NCBI RefSeq assembly: GCF_050434925.1
Contig: NZ_JBNDJK010000001.1
Location: 4,216,001 to 4,280,000, forward strand
Direction of reading: 5' to 3'
Length of the DNA stretch: 64,000 nucleotides
From: Inquilinus ginsengisoli_B
Lineage (GTDB): Bacteria > Pseudomonadota > Alphaproteobacteria > DSM-16000 > Inquilinaceae
The notes beneath the pieces were generated by a model that saw only the letters and a list, made by a program, of their open reading frames with translations, made no database searches and was not told where the DNA came from. Position 1 is the first letter of the stretch. Every line of letters begins with the position of its first letter. This document shows, in pieces, positions 54,397-63,493 of this stretch. The translations under genes and the position numbers were made by a program.

Positions 54397-54423
54397 GGTC
54401 CCCGGCGGTCGACGCCGGGGACC
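54397..54423. terminator. Hairpin between katG and the response regulator
   Basis: Perfect 11-bp stem GGTCCCCGGCG/CGCCGGGGACC with a 5-base loop, between the converging katG and regulator genes. It lacks a T-run. Confidence 0.6.
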
Positions 54424-54428
54424 GCTCC

Positions 54429-55136
54429 TCACGATGACGTCGGATGGATGTAGCCGGTGCCGCGCACGGTCTGAATCAGGATCGGGTTCTGCGGGTCACG
54501 CTCCAGCTTCCGGCGCAACCGGGTGATGCGGCTGTCGATGCTGCGGTCCAGCGCGTCGTCCCCGCGCGCCGGCGCCAGCTTCAGCAATTGCTCGCGCGAC
54601 AGCACCTTGTCCGGGTTGGTCGAGAAGGCGACCACGAGATCGATCTCGGTCGGCAGCAGGTCGACCGGGCTGCCTGCATCGGTGAACAGCCGGAACTGGA
54701 CCAGATCGAGGCGGTAGGGTCCGAAGCGGGCCGGCGCTCCCGACCCGACGCCCGGCCGTGCGGCGCGGCGGCGCAGCACGGCATTGACGCGCATCACCAG
54801 CTCGCGCAGGTCGAACGGCTTGGTCACGTAATCGTCGGCCCCGCCCTCCAGCCCGACCACGCGGTCCACCACAGAGGCCGCCGCGGTCAGCATGATGACC
54901 CCGAGCCGGTCGTGGCGCTCGCGCAGGAAGCGGGCGAGCTCGAAGCCGCTCTCGCCCGGCAGCGCGACGTCGAGCAGGACGATCTCGGCGCCAGGCTCGT
55001 ATCCCTCCACCTCGATCAGCCGCCGCAGGCCGTGCCCGTCGGCAGCCTCGCGCACGCGGTACCCGGCCAATTCGAAATAGTCGCGGACCATGTGCCGGAG
55101 GGATGCTTCATCGTCGACGATTACGATCCCGGCCAT
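54429..55136 (-). CDS. OmpR-family response regulator
   Basis: A two-component regulator of 235 residues. The receiver has Asp8 and Asp9, phosphoacceptor Asp56 in IVLLDVALPG, and Lys in DDYVTKPFDLREL. A winged-helix domain follows (DLLPTEIDLVVAFSTNPDKV, DSRITRLRRKLERDPQNPIL). The ATG at 55136 gives a complete receiver; a longer frame starts upstream. It is divergent from a hybrid histidine kinase 152 bases away, which itself overlaps a second regulator. Confidence 0.92.
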   Translation of the reverse strand: MAGIVIVDDEASLRHMVRDYFELAGYRVREAADGHGLRRLIEVEGYEPGAEIVLLDVALPGESGFELARFLRERHDRLGVIMLTAAASVVDRVVGLEGGADDYVTKPFDLRELVMRVNAVLRRRAARPGVGSGAPARFGPYRLDLVQFRLFTDAGSPVDLLPTEIDLVVAFSTNPDKVLSREQLLKLAPARGDDALDRSIDSRITRLRRKLERDPQNPILIQTVRGTGYIHPTSS

Positions 55137-55288
55137 GATCAAACAATCGACTGCCAATATATCGTCTGAGGATAATCCGTTTCCTCGAGACGGGAAACCG
55201 CTCACGACACCGGATTGATACATCGCCGTGCCAGCCTCGACCGCAGCGGGACGTTGCAGCGAGGTTCGACGAGAGCTGATATGGTGGT

Positions 55289-58213
55289 ATGGGCAGATGG
55301 GGCGCCGCGGCGGGCGCGGCGCCAATGATGGAAACCAGCATCCGGCGGCAGACCCGAGCGCTGACCCGGCGCGCCGCGTGGCTGCTTCTGGTTGCGAGCC
55401 TGCCGCTGCTGCTGCTGATCGTCGGGCTCGGGATCCTGCAATACGTCGAGCAGCGCCGGATCCTGCTCGGAGACATCGCCCGACAGACCGAGGACCGCCA
55501 CACGGCGCTGGCGGCGCTGCTCGCCGCCCCGGTCGATCATCTCGCCCGGCTGAAGGCCTTCATGGAGGAGCGCCTGGCCGACGACATCGGGCGCGGACCG
55601 ACGCCCTTCCGCCGATTCCTGCGCTATGAAGCGCCGGTGATCGGCGCGACGCGGATGGGCGGCTTCTACACCGACCATCTGCGGGCCGACCCATCGTCCG
55701 ATTTCGGCTTCGTCCTGGCCGACGCGAAGCTGATCGAGACGCTGGGACCTGGCTATGACGAGTTCGACGCCGCACTCGACCTGATCGAGCCGATGCGGCT
55801 GGGCCATCTGACCTCGCCCTATCTGCAATGGAGCTACTACTTCTCGCAGGGCCGGCAGTTCGTGGTCATATATCCGGGAGCCACCGCTGCGGAGACGCTC
55901 GCGACCTCCGTCGCGGCGGGCGGCCACGACGTCCGGACCCTGCTGGCGAGCTGGAACGAGTACGACCTGTTCAAGCTGGGAACGCCACGCGCCGATCCGG
56001 AGCGCAAGCCCTACTGGACCGGGGTCTATGTCGATGCGGCGGGGGCCGGCCGGATGGTCACCCACGCCACTCCGATCTACCGGCAGGACCGCTTCCTCGG
56101 CATCGTCGCGACCGACATCACGCTCGGGATGTTCGCCCAGCTTCTGCAGCACCTGGCGCAGACTCCCGGAACGGTCGCGATCACGAATGCACAGGGCCAG
56201 GTGCTGGCCGCGCGCAACGCGGTCACCGGCGATACCTCGGCGCCGGAGGGCTTGTCATCGCTCCTGCCCCCGGAGCTGGCGACACGCCCGACCGTGGAGG
56301 TGCTGGCGCCGTCGGAGGGCTTCCGCAGGATCGACGGCACCTACATCCTGGCCCGGCGGGCGGCCGCCGAACCATTCTGGCTGATCCATTTCGTCTCGGA
56401 AACCGAGCTGCTTCGGCAACTTCTGCCGCGCTTCGCCCCGGTCGGCCTGATCCTGCTGAGCCTGTTGGTGACGCTGGCGGTCGCCATCATCCTTCTCGGC
56501 CGCCATCTGGTGCGCCCGGGCCTGATGCTGGTGCGCCATATCCAGGCCGAGGCGCAGAACGAGGCGCCACCGGCCGCACGGGTTCCGCCCGCCATGTGGC
56601 GGCCCTGGTTCGACGCGGTCAGCCGCGCCTTCGCCTCGGTCCGGCTGTACCAGAAGCGTCTGGAGGCGAGCGAGGCCGAGTATCGGGCGGTGGTCGAGAC
56701 CCAGACCGAATTCGTCGTGCGGTTCCTGCCCGACAATCGCGTGCTCTTCGCCAACGAGGCCTATTGCCGACACATCGGCATCCCCCGGGAGGTGCTGCTC
56801 GGCGCATTCGCCAACGAGTATGTCCAGGTCGAGCCGTCGGACCTCGTCCGGCTGCGCGGGAACATCGCGGCCCTCACGCCGGAGCGGCCGACAAGCCGGA
56901 CGGAGCTGCGCGTCACCATGCCGGGCGGCCGCGTGGGGTACGAGGAATGGACCGACACCGGGATCTTCGACGACGAGGGAAAGCTGGTCGCGACCCAGGC
57001 GGTCGGCCGCGACCTGACCGAGCGGAAGGCCACGGCCCTGGCCTTGGAGCGCCAGCGCGAAGCGCTGCACCAGAGCGAGAAGCTGGCGGCGCTCGGCTCG
57101 ATGCTCGCCGGCGTCGCGCATGAGCTGAACAATCCGCTGTCGGTGGTGATCGGCTATTCCGGGATGCTGACCGACCTGGCGGAGAGCGAGGCGATGCGGG
57201 ACCGTGCGGCCCATGTGCAGGCCGCGGCCGAGCGCTGCGCCCGCATCGTCAAGGCGTTCCTGGCGATGGCGCGGGCCAAGCCGGTGGAGCGCCGCCGGGT
57301 CGTCCTGGCCGAGGTCCTGGACGACGCGCTGACGCTCTCGTCCTACGGCCTCAGGACCCATTCGGTCACGGTCGACAATGCGCTTCCCGGCGATCTGCCG
57401 CCGGTCAATGCCGACCGCGACCAGCTGCACCAGGTCTTCCTGAACCTGATCGTCAATGCGCAGCATGCCCTGGCCGTGGTGCCGGGTCCGCGTCGCATCC
57501 GCATCACCGGACACGCCGAGGCGGGCGTCGTGGTCGTCGCGATCGCCGACAACGGCCCGGGGATGGATGCCGAGGTGCAGCGCCGGGCCTTCGAACCGTT
57601 CTTCACCACCAAGCCGCAGGGCATGGGGACCGGCATCGGGCTGGCGGTCAGCCGCGGCATCGTCGAGGCGCATGGCGGCAGCCTGACCCTGGCAAGCTCG
57701 ATCGGCCAGGGTGCAAGCTTCACGATCCGCCTGCCGACCGCGCCGTCAGCGCAACTGCCCGATGCCGGTGCCTGCGAACCCCTTCCGCCCCGGTCGCTGT
57801 CCGGTCAGGTCCTCGTGGTCGATGACGAGGAGGAACTGGCCGAGCTGATCGCGGAGCGCCTGGCTGCGGACGGGCTGGAAATCGACATCGCCACCAGCGG
57901 CGCCGCGGCCGTCGAGCTGATCCGCAGCCGCGCCTACGACGTGCTGATCACGGATCTGCGCATGCCGGACATGGACGGTTCGCAGCTGATCGCGGAGGTG
58001 GAGCGGATCGCCCCGGCGCTGCTCCATCGTAGCATCGTCATCACCGGCGACGCGCTCGGCCCGGAGCTGGACGCGACCATGACCGACCGGCGGCTGCCGG
58101 TGCTGGAGAAGCCGCTCGACTTCGATGCCCTGCGCGGTGCGGTGCGGCGCCTGCTGCGGCCGGACGGCCCCGAAGGGGCCCTGGCCGACATGCCGGAGGA
58201 GGCCGCGCCATGA
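55289..58213 (+). CDS. Hybrid histidine kinase with PAS and receiver domains
   Basis: A 974-residue membrane sensor. A first membrane helix (WLLLVASLPLLLLIVGLGIL), a periplasmic Cache-like domain of about 300 residues (IVATDITLGMFAQLLQHLAQ), and a second helix (VGLILLSLLVTLAVAIILLG) are followed by a PAS domain (EYRAVVETQTEFVVRFLPDN), a HisKA domain (GVAHELNNPLSVVIGYSG, phosphorylated His), an ATPase domain (DNGPGMD, GTGIGLAVSRGIV) and a C-terminal receiver (VLVVDDEEELAEL, VLITDLRMPDMDG). ATG 55289 is kept, although 55325 (MMETSIRRQ) is possible. It overlaps the downstream regulator by 4 bases. Confidence 0.9.
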   Translation: MGRWGAAAGAAPMMETSIRRQTRALTRRAAWLLLVASLPLLLLIVGLGILQYVEQRRILLGDIARQTEDRHTALAALLAAPVDHLARLKAFMEERLADDIGRGPTPFRRFLRYEAPVIGATRMGGFYTDHLRADPSSDFGFVLADAKLIETLGPGYDEFDAALDLIEPMRLGHLTSPYLQWSYYFSQGRQFVVIYPGATAAETLATSVAAGGHDVRTLLASWNEYDLFKLGTPRADPERKPYWTGVYVDAAGAGRMVTHATPIYRQDRFLGIVATDITLGMFAQLLQHLAQTPGTVAITNAQGQVLAARNAVTGDTSAPEGLSSLLPPELATRPTVEVLAPSEGFRRIDGTYILARRAAAEPFWLIHFVSETELLRQLLPRFAPVGLILLSLLVTLAVAIILLGRHLVRPGLMLVRHIQAEAQNEAPPAARVPPAMWRPWFDAVSRAFASVRLYQKRLEASEAEYRAVVETQTEFVVRFLPDNRVLFANEAYCRHIGIPREVLLGAFANEYVQVEPSDLVRLRGNIAALTPERPTSRTELRVTMPGGRVGYEEWTDTGIFDDEGKLVATQAVGRDLTERKATALALERQREALHQSEKLAALGSMLAGVAHELNNPLSVVIGYSGMLTDLAESEAMRDRAAHVQAAAERCARIVKAFLAMARAKPVERRRVVLAEVLDDALTLSSYGLRTHSVTVDNALPGDLPPVNADRDQLHQVFLNLIVNAQHALAVVPGPRRIRITGHAEAGVVVVAIADNGPGMDAEVQRRAFEPFFTTKPQGMGTGIGLAVSRGIVEAHGGSLTLASSIGQGASFTIRLPTAPSAQLPDAGACEPLPPRSLSGQVLVVDDEEELAELIAERLAADGLEIDIATSGAAAVELIRSRAYDVLITDLRMPDMDGSQLIAEVERIAPALLHRSIVITGDALGPELDATMTDRRLPVLEKPLDFDALRGAVRRLLRPDGPEGALADMPEEAAP

Positions 58214-58956
58214 CGGGCCGGAACCGTGTCGTGATCGTGGATGACGAGGCGGGCGTCCGGGCGCTCCTGTCCGACTATCTCAGCTTGAACGGATTTCTCG
58301 TCCGGGCGGCATCCGGCGGGCCGGAGCTCGACGCTTATCTCGCCGCCGGACCCGCCGACGTTATCGTGCTCGATCTCAACATGCCGGGGGAAGACGGCTT
58401 TGCCGTCGCTCGACGGCTGCGCGGCGCCGGCTGCGACCTGGGCATCATCATGCTCACCGCCGCCGACGGGCTGGACTCGCGGCTGGAGGGTTATGCGCTC
58501 GGCATCGACGACTATCTGGGCAAGCCCTTCGAACCGCGGGAGCTGCTGGCCCGGATCCGCAGCGTGCTGCGCCGCATCGCGGTCGCGCCTGACAGCGGGG
58601 CGGCCCGCTGCAGGCCGGTCGGCCAGCACAGCCTCCATCTCGACGCCAAGCGGCTGGCCGACGCGACGGGGCGCCCGATCGAGCTGACCGCGCGGGAGAT
58701 GGAGCTGCTCCTCGCCTTCGTGCTGCATCCGCGCCGGATCCTGTCCCGCGACCAGCTGTCCGATCTCGCCCATGGCGAGGCGCTCGACGGCGGCAGCCGG
58801 AGCCTCGATCTGCGGATCATGCGGCTGCGCCGGAAGATCGAGCACGACCCGGCCGATCCGCAGCTGATCCGGACGGTGCCCGGCGAGGGCTATCTGTTCG
58901 ACCCGACGCCGGCGGGTTCGACGGCACAGGCTGAAACACCGACGGCAAAGGGCTGA
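58210..58956 (+). CDS. OmpR-family response regulator, cognate to the hybrid kinase
   Basis: A 248-residue regulator with receiver (Asp11, Asp12, phosphoacceptor Asp55 in VIVLDLNMPG, Lys in DDYLGKPFEPREL) and winged-helix domain (ELTAREMELLLAFVLHPRRI, RIMRLRRKIEHDPADPQLIR). The ATG overlaps the kinase stop by 4 bases, which strongly suggests they work together. It differs in sequence from the divergent regulator at 54429, so the kinase may feed two outputs. Confidence 0.94.
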   Translation: MTGRNRVVIVDDEAGVRALLSDYLSLNGFLVRAASGGPELDAYLAAGPADVIVLDLNMPGEDGFAVARRLRGAGCDLGIIMLTAADGLDSRLEGYALGIDDYLGKPFEPRELLARIRSVLRRIAVAPDSGAARCRPVGQHSLHLDAKRLADATGRPIELTAREMELLLAFVLHPRRILSRDQLSDLAHGEALDGGSRSLDLRIMRLRRKIEHDPADPQLIRTVPGEGYLFDPTPAGSTAQAETPTAKG

Positions 58957-59011
58957 AACAGCGGCAGGGCAGGCTGCAGGGGTTCCAACAACCTCAGCTC
59001 AGGAGCCTGTC

Positions 59012-59233
59012 ATGACCTTCCATCCGGCCACAGCCGGCCTTGATCTCGCCCGGACGTCGGGCGATCTCGGGCATCGCATCGCGCGTGGCCTGGGGGACGC
59101 CGTCCTCCACCTCCGGACGGCCCGCCTGCGGCTGCGCCAGACCCGCCATCTGCGGCAGCTGGACGATCGCCTTCTGCTCGACATCGGCATTGTCCGCAGC
59201 GCGATCGATCACGCCGTGCGGCTCGGCCGGTAA
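59012..59233 (+). CDS. DUF1127-like small protein, third copy
   Basis: A 73-residue protein with LRQTRHLRQLDDRLLLDIGI, the DUF1127 'L..LDD..L.DIG' end, preceded by an Arg-rich helix. An AGGAG lies 6-10 bases before the ATG at 59012. It follows the response regulator by 55 bases and precedes a small exported protein, so it may be the last gene of the two-component operon. Confidence 0.75.
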   Translation: MTFHPATAGLDLARTSGDLGHRIARGLGDAVLHLRTARLRLRQTRHLRQLDDRLLLDIGIVRSAIDHAVRLGR

Positions 59234-59244
59234 GGGAGGCGATC

Positions 59245-59523
59245 GTGAAAATGATCCTCATCTCGGCCGCCGCAGCCCTCCTGCTCGGCGGCACCGGCGC
59301 GGCGCGGGCCCAGTCCGCCATCTTCGAGACGCAGGGGCTGCCGATCGCGCCGCACCAGGCCCAGCTCACCGGCCTGGCCGACCTGCAGGAGCGGGCCTCC
59401 GCGTCCCCGCTCATGCTGGGCGCCATGCCGGCCTCGCCGCACCAACTGGCGGTGCTGGCGCCGCGCCAGATAGTCCGCCGGCAGGTCGCCGGCGCCGTGC
59501 AGACGGCGACCACCCGTCCCTGA
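59245..59523 (+). CDS. Small exported protein of unknown function
   Basis: A 92-residue protein with a signal peptide (KMILISAAAALLLGGTGAARA, cleaved near residue 22) and no Cys in the mature part, which is rich in Gln, Leu, Ala and Pro. GTG at 59245 has AAGGGAGG 5-12 bases upstream. It lies between a DUF1127 gene and the second RTX gene. No family is recognised. Confidence 0.65.
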   Translation: MKMILISAAAALLLGGTGAARAQSAIFETQGLPIAPHQAQLTGLADLQERASASPLMLGAMPASPHQLAVLAPRQIVRRQVAGAVQTATTRP

Positions 59524-59590
59524 ACGGCATTCCCTGAACCAACAGCCGCCGACCGCACGCTCCGCGCCGGTTGCCGGCAGGAGAAAACCT

Positions 59591-61024
59591 ATGGCGCATT
59601 ACATGGGCACCGACGAAGACGACGCCCACAACGGCACGGCCGCGAGCGACTACATCGAAGGCGCCGGCGGCGACGATACGCTGTATGACGGTCCGCGCTC
59701 CGCTGCTTCGGTCGCGGACCAGATCTTCGGCGATGTCGGGGACGACGTTATCGCCACCGTCGGTGGAGCCGACACGGTCGACGGCGGCTCCAATCGGGAT
59801 CAACTGATCATCGACTATGAGCTGATCCCGGCCGATTTCTTCCTGGCCATCGCCGAAGACACCGGCAACAGCATCACCTCGTCGAACGGCCTCTCGATCA
59901 CCAGCATCGAGATCTTCGAATTCCACCTCGGCTCTGGCAACGATAACGTCTCCGCGGGCGCAGGCGACGATCGCTTCTACGGCAACGGCGGCAACGACGC
60001 CTTCTTCGGCAAGAGCGGATCCGATGTCGCCTTTGGCGGCATCGGCGAGGATCATTTCTTCGGTGGATCCGGCGGTGACGCTCTCTATGGCGAGGCCGAC
60101 GACGACCTGCTCTACGGCGACGGCGGCAATGACGGTCTCCTCGGCGGCATCGGCGACGATGAACTCCACGGTGGCACTGGCGACGACTTTATGACCGGTG
60201 ATGCTGGCGCAGACCAGCTTCACGGCGACGGTGGGAACGACAGGGTTTACTACTCTCAATCGTCGGTTGGTGTGACCGTGAACCTCGCTGCGCACACGGG
60301 CGACAACGGCGACGCCGAAGGAGATACTTACGACAGTATCGAGACGGTCTACGGCAGCACCTTCGACGACACGCTCACAGGCAGCGGGGAATTCGAATCG
60401 CTCTATGGCGAAGCCGGCAACGATATCCTGCGCGGTGGTGCGGGCGCCGATCTACTCTATGGCGGCGTCGACATCGACACTGCCAGCTACTTCACCGGCG
60501 CGGTCGGGGTCACGATCAACCTCCTGACCGGCATCGGCAGCGGTGGCGGGGCCCAGGGCGACAGGCTGAGCAGCATCGAGAATCTCTCTGGCAGCCAGGG
60601 CCATGACAGCTTGGTCGGGAATTCGGACGACAACGTCCTGCGGGGCTGGAACGGCAACGATCTGCTCACCGGGGCTGGCGGCAAGGACACGCTAAGCGGC
60701 GGCATCGGCGGCGACCGCTTCGTCTACGGCAGCGTGGGACAGAGCGTGGTCGGTGCTGATGCCGACCGGATCACCGATTTCAGCCACGCCCAGGCAGACA
60801 AGATCGACCTTGCGGCGATCGATGCCAATAGCGGCGCCGCCGGCAACCAGGCGTTCAGCTTCATTGGCACCGGCCTCTACACCGGCGTCGCGGGACAGTT
60901 GCGCTATGCCCAATCCGGCGGCGTCACCACCATCGCCGGCGACGTCGACGGCAACGGCACGTCGGACTTCCACATCCAGCTCACCGGCGCCGTCGCGCTG
61001 GCCGCGGGCGACTTCGTGCTGTAG
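59591..61024 (+). CDS. RTX calcium-binding protein
   Basis: A 477-residue RTX protein. The N-terminal 100 residues are specific (MAHYMGTDEDDAHNGTAASD), then GGxGxDxxx repeats follow (GGNDAFFGKSGSDVAFGGIG, GGAGADLLYGG). The last 175 residues are nearly the same as in the RTX protein at 23364: the GVTINLLTGIGSGGGAQGD region, the DRFVYGSVGQSVVGADADRI segment and the final DFHIQLTGAVALAAGDFVL. It has no signal peptide; type I export through the conserved C-terminus is expected, but no exporter is encoded nearby. Confidence 0.88.
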   Translation: MAHYMGTDEDDAHNGTAASDYIEGAGGDDTLYDGPRSAASVADQIFGDVGDDVIATVGGADTVDGGSNRDQLIIDYELIPADFFLAIAEDTGNSITSSNGLSITSIEIFEFHLGSGNDNVSAGAGDDRFYGNGGNDAFFGKSGSDVAFGGIGEDHFFGGSGGDALYGEADDDLLYGDGGNDGLLGGIGDDELHGGTGDDFMTGDAGADQLHGDGGNDRVYYSQSSVGVTVNLAAHTGDNGDAEGDTYDSIETVYGSTFDDTLTGSGEFESLYGEAGNDILRGGAGADLLYGGVDIDTASYFTGAVGVTINLLTGIGSGGGAQGDRLSSIENLSGSQGHDSLVGNSDDNVLRGWNGNDLLTGAGGKDTLSGGIGGDRFVYGSVGQSVVGADADRITDFSHAQADKIDLAAIDANSGAAGNQAFSFIGTGLYTGVAGQLRYAQSGGVTTIAGDVDGNGTSDFHIQLTGAVALAAGDFVL

Positions 61025-61036
61025 CGCGGCGCCCCG

Positions 61037-61062
61037 CCGGCCCGGACTCCGCTTCGGGCCGG
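61037..61062 (+). terminator. Possible terminator after the second RTX gene
   Basis: CCGGCCCG (61037-61044) and CGGGCCGG (61055-61062) form a perfect 8-bp stem with a 10-base loop, 13 bases after the stop. No T-run follows. Confidence 0.4.
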
Positions 61063-61276
61063 GTCCGCAGGTGGAGCTCGAAGCCGACCCCCGCCCTGAC
61101 GTGCCCGTGCCGGCGGCCAGGCCAACACGACACCGGTTGAAACAGCCACGGCATCACGCCGAAACCGCGCTGCCCTATCCATGTCAGGACGACATCCGAC
61201 CAGCCATCCGGCACGGCCCGGGCGATCCACCCGGCCTGTGCGATGGCGATCCGACACGCACAGAAGGAAGACGGCC

Positions 61277-61489
61277 ATGGCCATATTCAACGGCACGGAA
61301 ACCTACGACTCCTACCTCGGCACGGATGAGGCGGATGCGATCGACGGCGGCGGCGGGGACGATCGCCTCCACGGTGCCGGCGGCGGCGATACCCTCCATG
61401 GCGACGGCGGCGACGACGAACTCCACGGCGAGGCCCACATCCAGCTCACCGGCGCCATCGCGCTGGTCGCCGGGGACTTCGTGCTGTAG
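61277..61489 (+). CDS. Miniature RTX protein, internally deleted
   Basis: A 70-residue protein. It has an RTX-type N-terminus (MAIFNGTETYDSYLGTDEAD), three short Gly-Asp repeats (GGGGDDRLHGAGGGDTLHGD), and then jumps directly to EAHIQLTGAIALVAGDFVL, the last 17 or so residues of the larger RTX proteins. Ribosome-binding sequence AAGGAAG precedes the ATG. The stop and the following bases (TAGCGCG) also match those of the RTX gene at 59591. It looks like an internal deletion of an RTX gene that remains open. Confidence 0.75.
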   Translation: MAIFNGTETYDSYLGTDEADAIDGGGGDDRLHGAGGGDTLHGDGGDDELHGEAHIQLTGAIALVAGDFVL

Positions 61490-61568
61490 CGCGCCGGCCG
61501 GCCGGAATCCGCTCGAGCGACATCATCGCAATCAGGGCCTGGGCAACACCAGGACGATGGAGGACGCC

Positions 61569-62378
61569 ATGGACCGGGGGACGGCCGCCGATCACGGCCG
61601 GCAGCGCGAGAAAACGGCGCGCATCGCGGTGCTGGCGGCATTGCCGACGCTCGCCGTCACCGCCTATGCCGCGCTCGCCTCCAATTCGCTGACGCTGCTC
61701 GCCGATCTCGTGCTGACGCTGCTGGACGCCGCCGGCGTGCTGGCCGTCTGGCTCGTGGCGCGGCGGATGGGCGGCGGCAACGGCGTCGCCAGGCTGGAAC
61801 GCCTGGCCGGCGCCGTGGTCGGCGGCCTCATGCTGGTGTCGTTCTGCGTCGTCGCCAGCCTCGCCGCGCTGCGGATCGGGCAGGGGGGTGCCGTGGTTGC
61901 CGGCGATGGCGTGGCGGCCGGCCTGGGCATCAACCTGATCTACGGGCTGGTCAATATCGCGATCCTGCGGCGCTGCCTGGCGCAGCGGAAGACAGACCCG
62001 TCGCCGCTGATCCGGTCGCAGCTCCGGCTGTTCATCGACAAGGTGACGTCGAACCTGCTGATGGTCGCGGCGCTGGGCGGCGCGCTTCTGTTCGGCGAGA
62101 CGCAAATCGGACCGTTCATCGATCCGGTCGCCAGCCTGCTCGTCGCCGCCTCGATGGCGTTCTGGTCGGTCCAGATCCTCCGCGGCAGTCTCTGCGGACT
62201 GATCGATGCGCCAGATCGCGCTGCGAAGGAGCTGCAGGCCTTCTTCCGCCAAGCGCCGGGGCCGGGTGAAAGGCCATCCTCAACCCGTCATCCCGTGCGC
62301 GCTGCGGCGCGAAGTGCCGCTGCGCAGACACAGGATTTCGGCATGATCCCGACGAGATCTCCGCTTTCGCGGGGATGA
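61569..62378 (+). CDS. CDF-like cation transporter, membrane part only
   Basis: A membrane protein of 269 residues related to the cation diffusion facilitator family. It has about five hydrophobic helices: IAVLAALPTLAVTAYAALAS, LLADLVLTLLDAAGVLAVWL, VVGGLMLVSFCVVASLAALR, and IDPVASLLVAASMAFWSVQI. The C-terminal cytoplasmic domain typical of CDF proteins is missing; the last 35 residues are coded by an intergenic repeat-like sequence. ATG 61569 (GAGG 7-10 bases before) or 61557 may be the start. It could be a shortened CDF-like subfamily or a truncated gene. Confidence 0.6.
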   Translation: MDRGTAADHGRQREKTARIAVLAALPTLAVTAYAALASNSLTLLADLVLTLLDAAGVLAVWLVARRMGGGNGVARLERLAGAVVGGLMLVSFCVVASLAALRIGQGGAVVAGDGVAAGLGINLIYGLVNIAILRRCLAQRKTDPSPLIRSQLRLFIDKVTSNLLMVAALGGALLFGETQIGPFIDPVASLLVAASMAFWSVQILRGSLCGLIDAPDRAAKELQAFFRQAPGPGERPSSTRHPVRAAARSAAAQTQDFGMIPTRSPLSRG

Positions 62379-62383
62379 AGATT
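62286..62383. repeat. Repeat-like palindromic sequence overlapping the CDF-like gene end
   Basis: The stretch runs from CGTCATCCCGTGCGCGCTGC to GCGGGGATGAAG, with GCGGCGCGAAGTGCCGC inside. Its style matches intergenic elements elsewhere in the window, but the internal words differ. It supplies the last 30 or so codons of the CDF-like frame. Confidence 0.4.
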
Positions 62384-62399
62384 GGGGATGGCGGAACGC

Positions 62400-63464
62400 T
62401 TACCGCTCCACCGTCCGGTTCCAGCGGTCATTCCACTCCGGGCGATGGGCGTTGATCTGGTCCCAGTCCAGCACGATGGCGTGCTCAAGATAGCCGCGGA
62501 ACTCGGTCAGCATCTTGGCAGCCTCCGGCGTCGCGCCGGCGACCTTGCTGTTGGACGGGATCTGGCCGCCATATTGCAGCGCCGGGTCCTGGGCCTGGGC
62601 GCTCAGCAGGTAATGCGCCAGCTTCTGCGCCAGCGCCGGCTCGGTGTTCCCGGCCACGACGCATTGCGTCACCATCAGCAGCACGCCGCCTTCCTTGGGC
62701 TGGGCATAGGCCACCGGGATGCCCTTGTTCTGCATACCGGCGATCGCGGTCGGGGTCAGCGGGAAGATGGCGGCCTCGCCGGTCTGCACCATCTCCGACA
62801 GCTTGGCCGAGCTCGGGATGTACTCCAGCACGTTCGGGCCGATGGTCTCGGCCCATTTGCCGAAGCCGGGCTCGACGTTTGCCTCGGTGCCGCCCTGGAT
62901 GCGGTTGACCATCAGGAAGCCGTGCAGCCCGTATGTGCTGCTCGACAGCGACTGGAACACGACCTTACCCTCGAATTTCGGATCGGCGAGGTCCATCCAT
63001 GAGGTCGGGGCGGCCCAGCCCTCCTCCTGGAACATCTTGGTGTTGTAGCCCAGACCGGTCAGGCCCAGCGTCACGCCGGTCGCCATGTCGTCCTTGATCC
63101 GCGCGGCGGGATACAGCTCGTCCAGCACCGGGTCCGGCTCGGTCTTTTGGCACAGCCCCATGCCGATCGCCCGCACCATCACCCCGTCATCGAGGAAGAT
63201 CACGTGCATCTGCGGGTTGTCCTTGGCCGCAGTCGCCTTGGCCAGGATCTCGGACGACGTGCCGGGCACGACCACGACCTTGACGTCGTTGGCCTTCTCG
63301 AACGCTGGGAAGACGTGTTCGGTGAACGCCTTCTCCATGTCGCCGCCATTCATGCCGATATAGATCGTCTTGGTCTCCGCCATCGCGGCGCCCGAGGCCA
63401 GCAACGCCGTCGTGGCCAGCAGCGTCGTCGTGGCCAGCAGCGTCGCCGTGATCCGTCCGTTCAT
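62400..63464 (-). CDS. ABC transporter binding protein, PotD/polyamine type
   Basis: Periplasmic binding protein of 354 residues. The signal peptide is unusual: ATLLATTTLLATTALLASGA, a threefold repeat coded by an 18-bp tandem sequence, cleaved before ETKTIYIGMNGG. The mature part has the PotD/FutA pattern (AFEKANDVKVVVVPGTSSEI, DPKFEGKVVFQ). The ATG at 63464 has GGGAGAGAG upstream. It lies 29 bases downstream of a FAD oxidoreductase gene on the same strand, so the two may be one operon for an amine or amino-acid substrate. Confidence 0.88.
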   Translation of the reverse strand: MNGRITATLLATTTLLATTALLASGAAMAETKTIYIGMNGGDMEKAFTEHVFPAFEKANDVKVVVVPGTSSEILAKATAAKDNPQMHVIFLDDGVMVRAIGMGLCQKTEPDPVLDELYPAARIKDDMATGVTLGLTGLGYNTKMFQEEGWAAPTSWMDLADPKFEGKVVFQSLSSSTYGLHGFLMVNRIQGGTEANVEPGFGKWAETIGPNVLEYIPSSAKLSEMVQTGEAAIFPLTPTAIAGMQNKGIPVAYAQPKEGGVLLMVTQCVVAGNTEPALAQKLAHYLLSAQAQDPALQYGGQIPSNSKVAGATPEAAKMLTEFRGYLEHAIVLDWDQINAHRPEWNDRWNRTVER

Positions 63465-63493
63465 GTCGCTCTCTCCCGTTTGATTGTTGCTGC

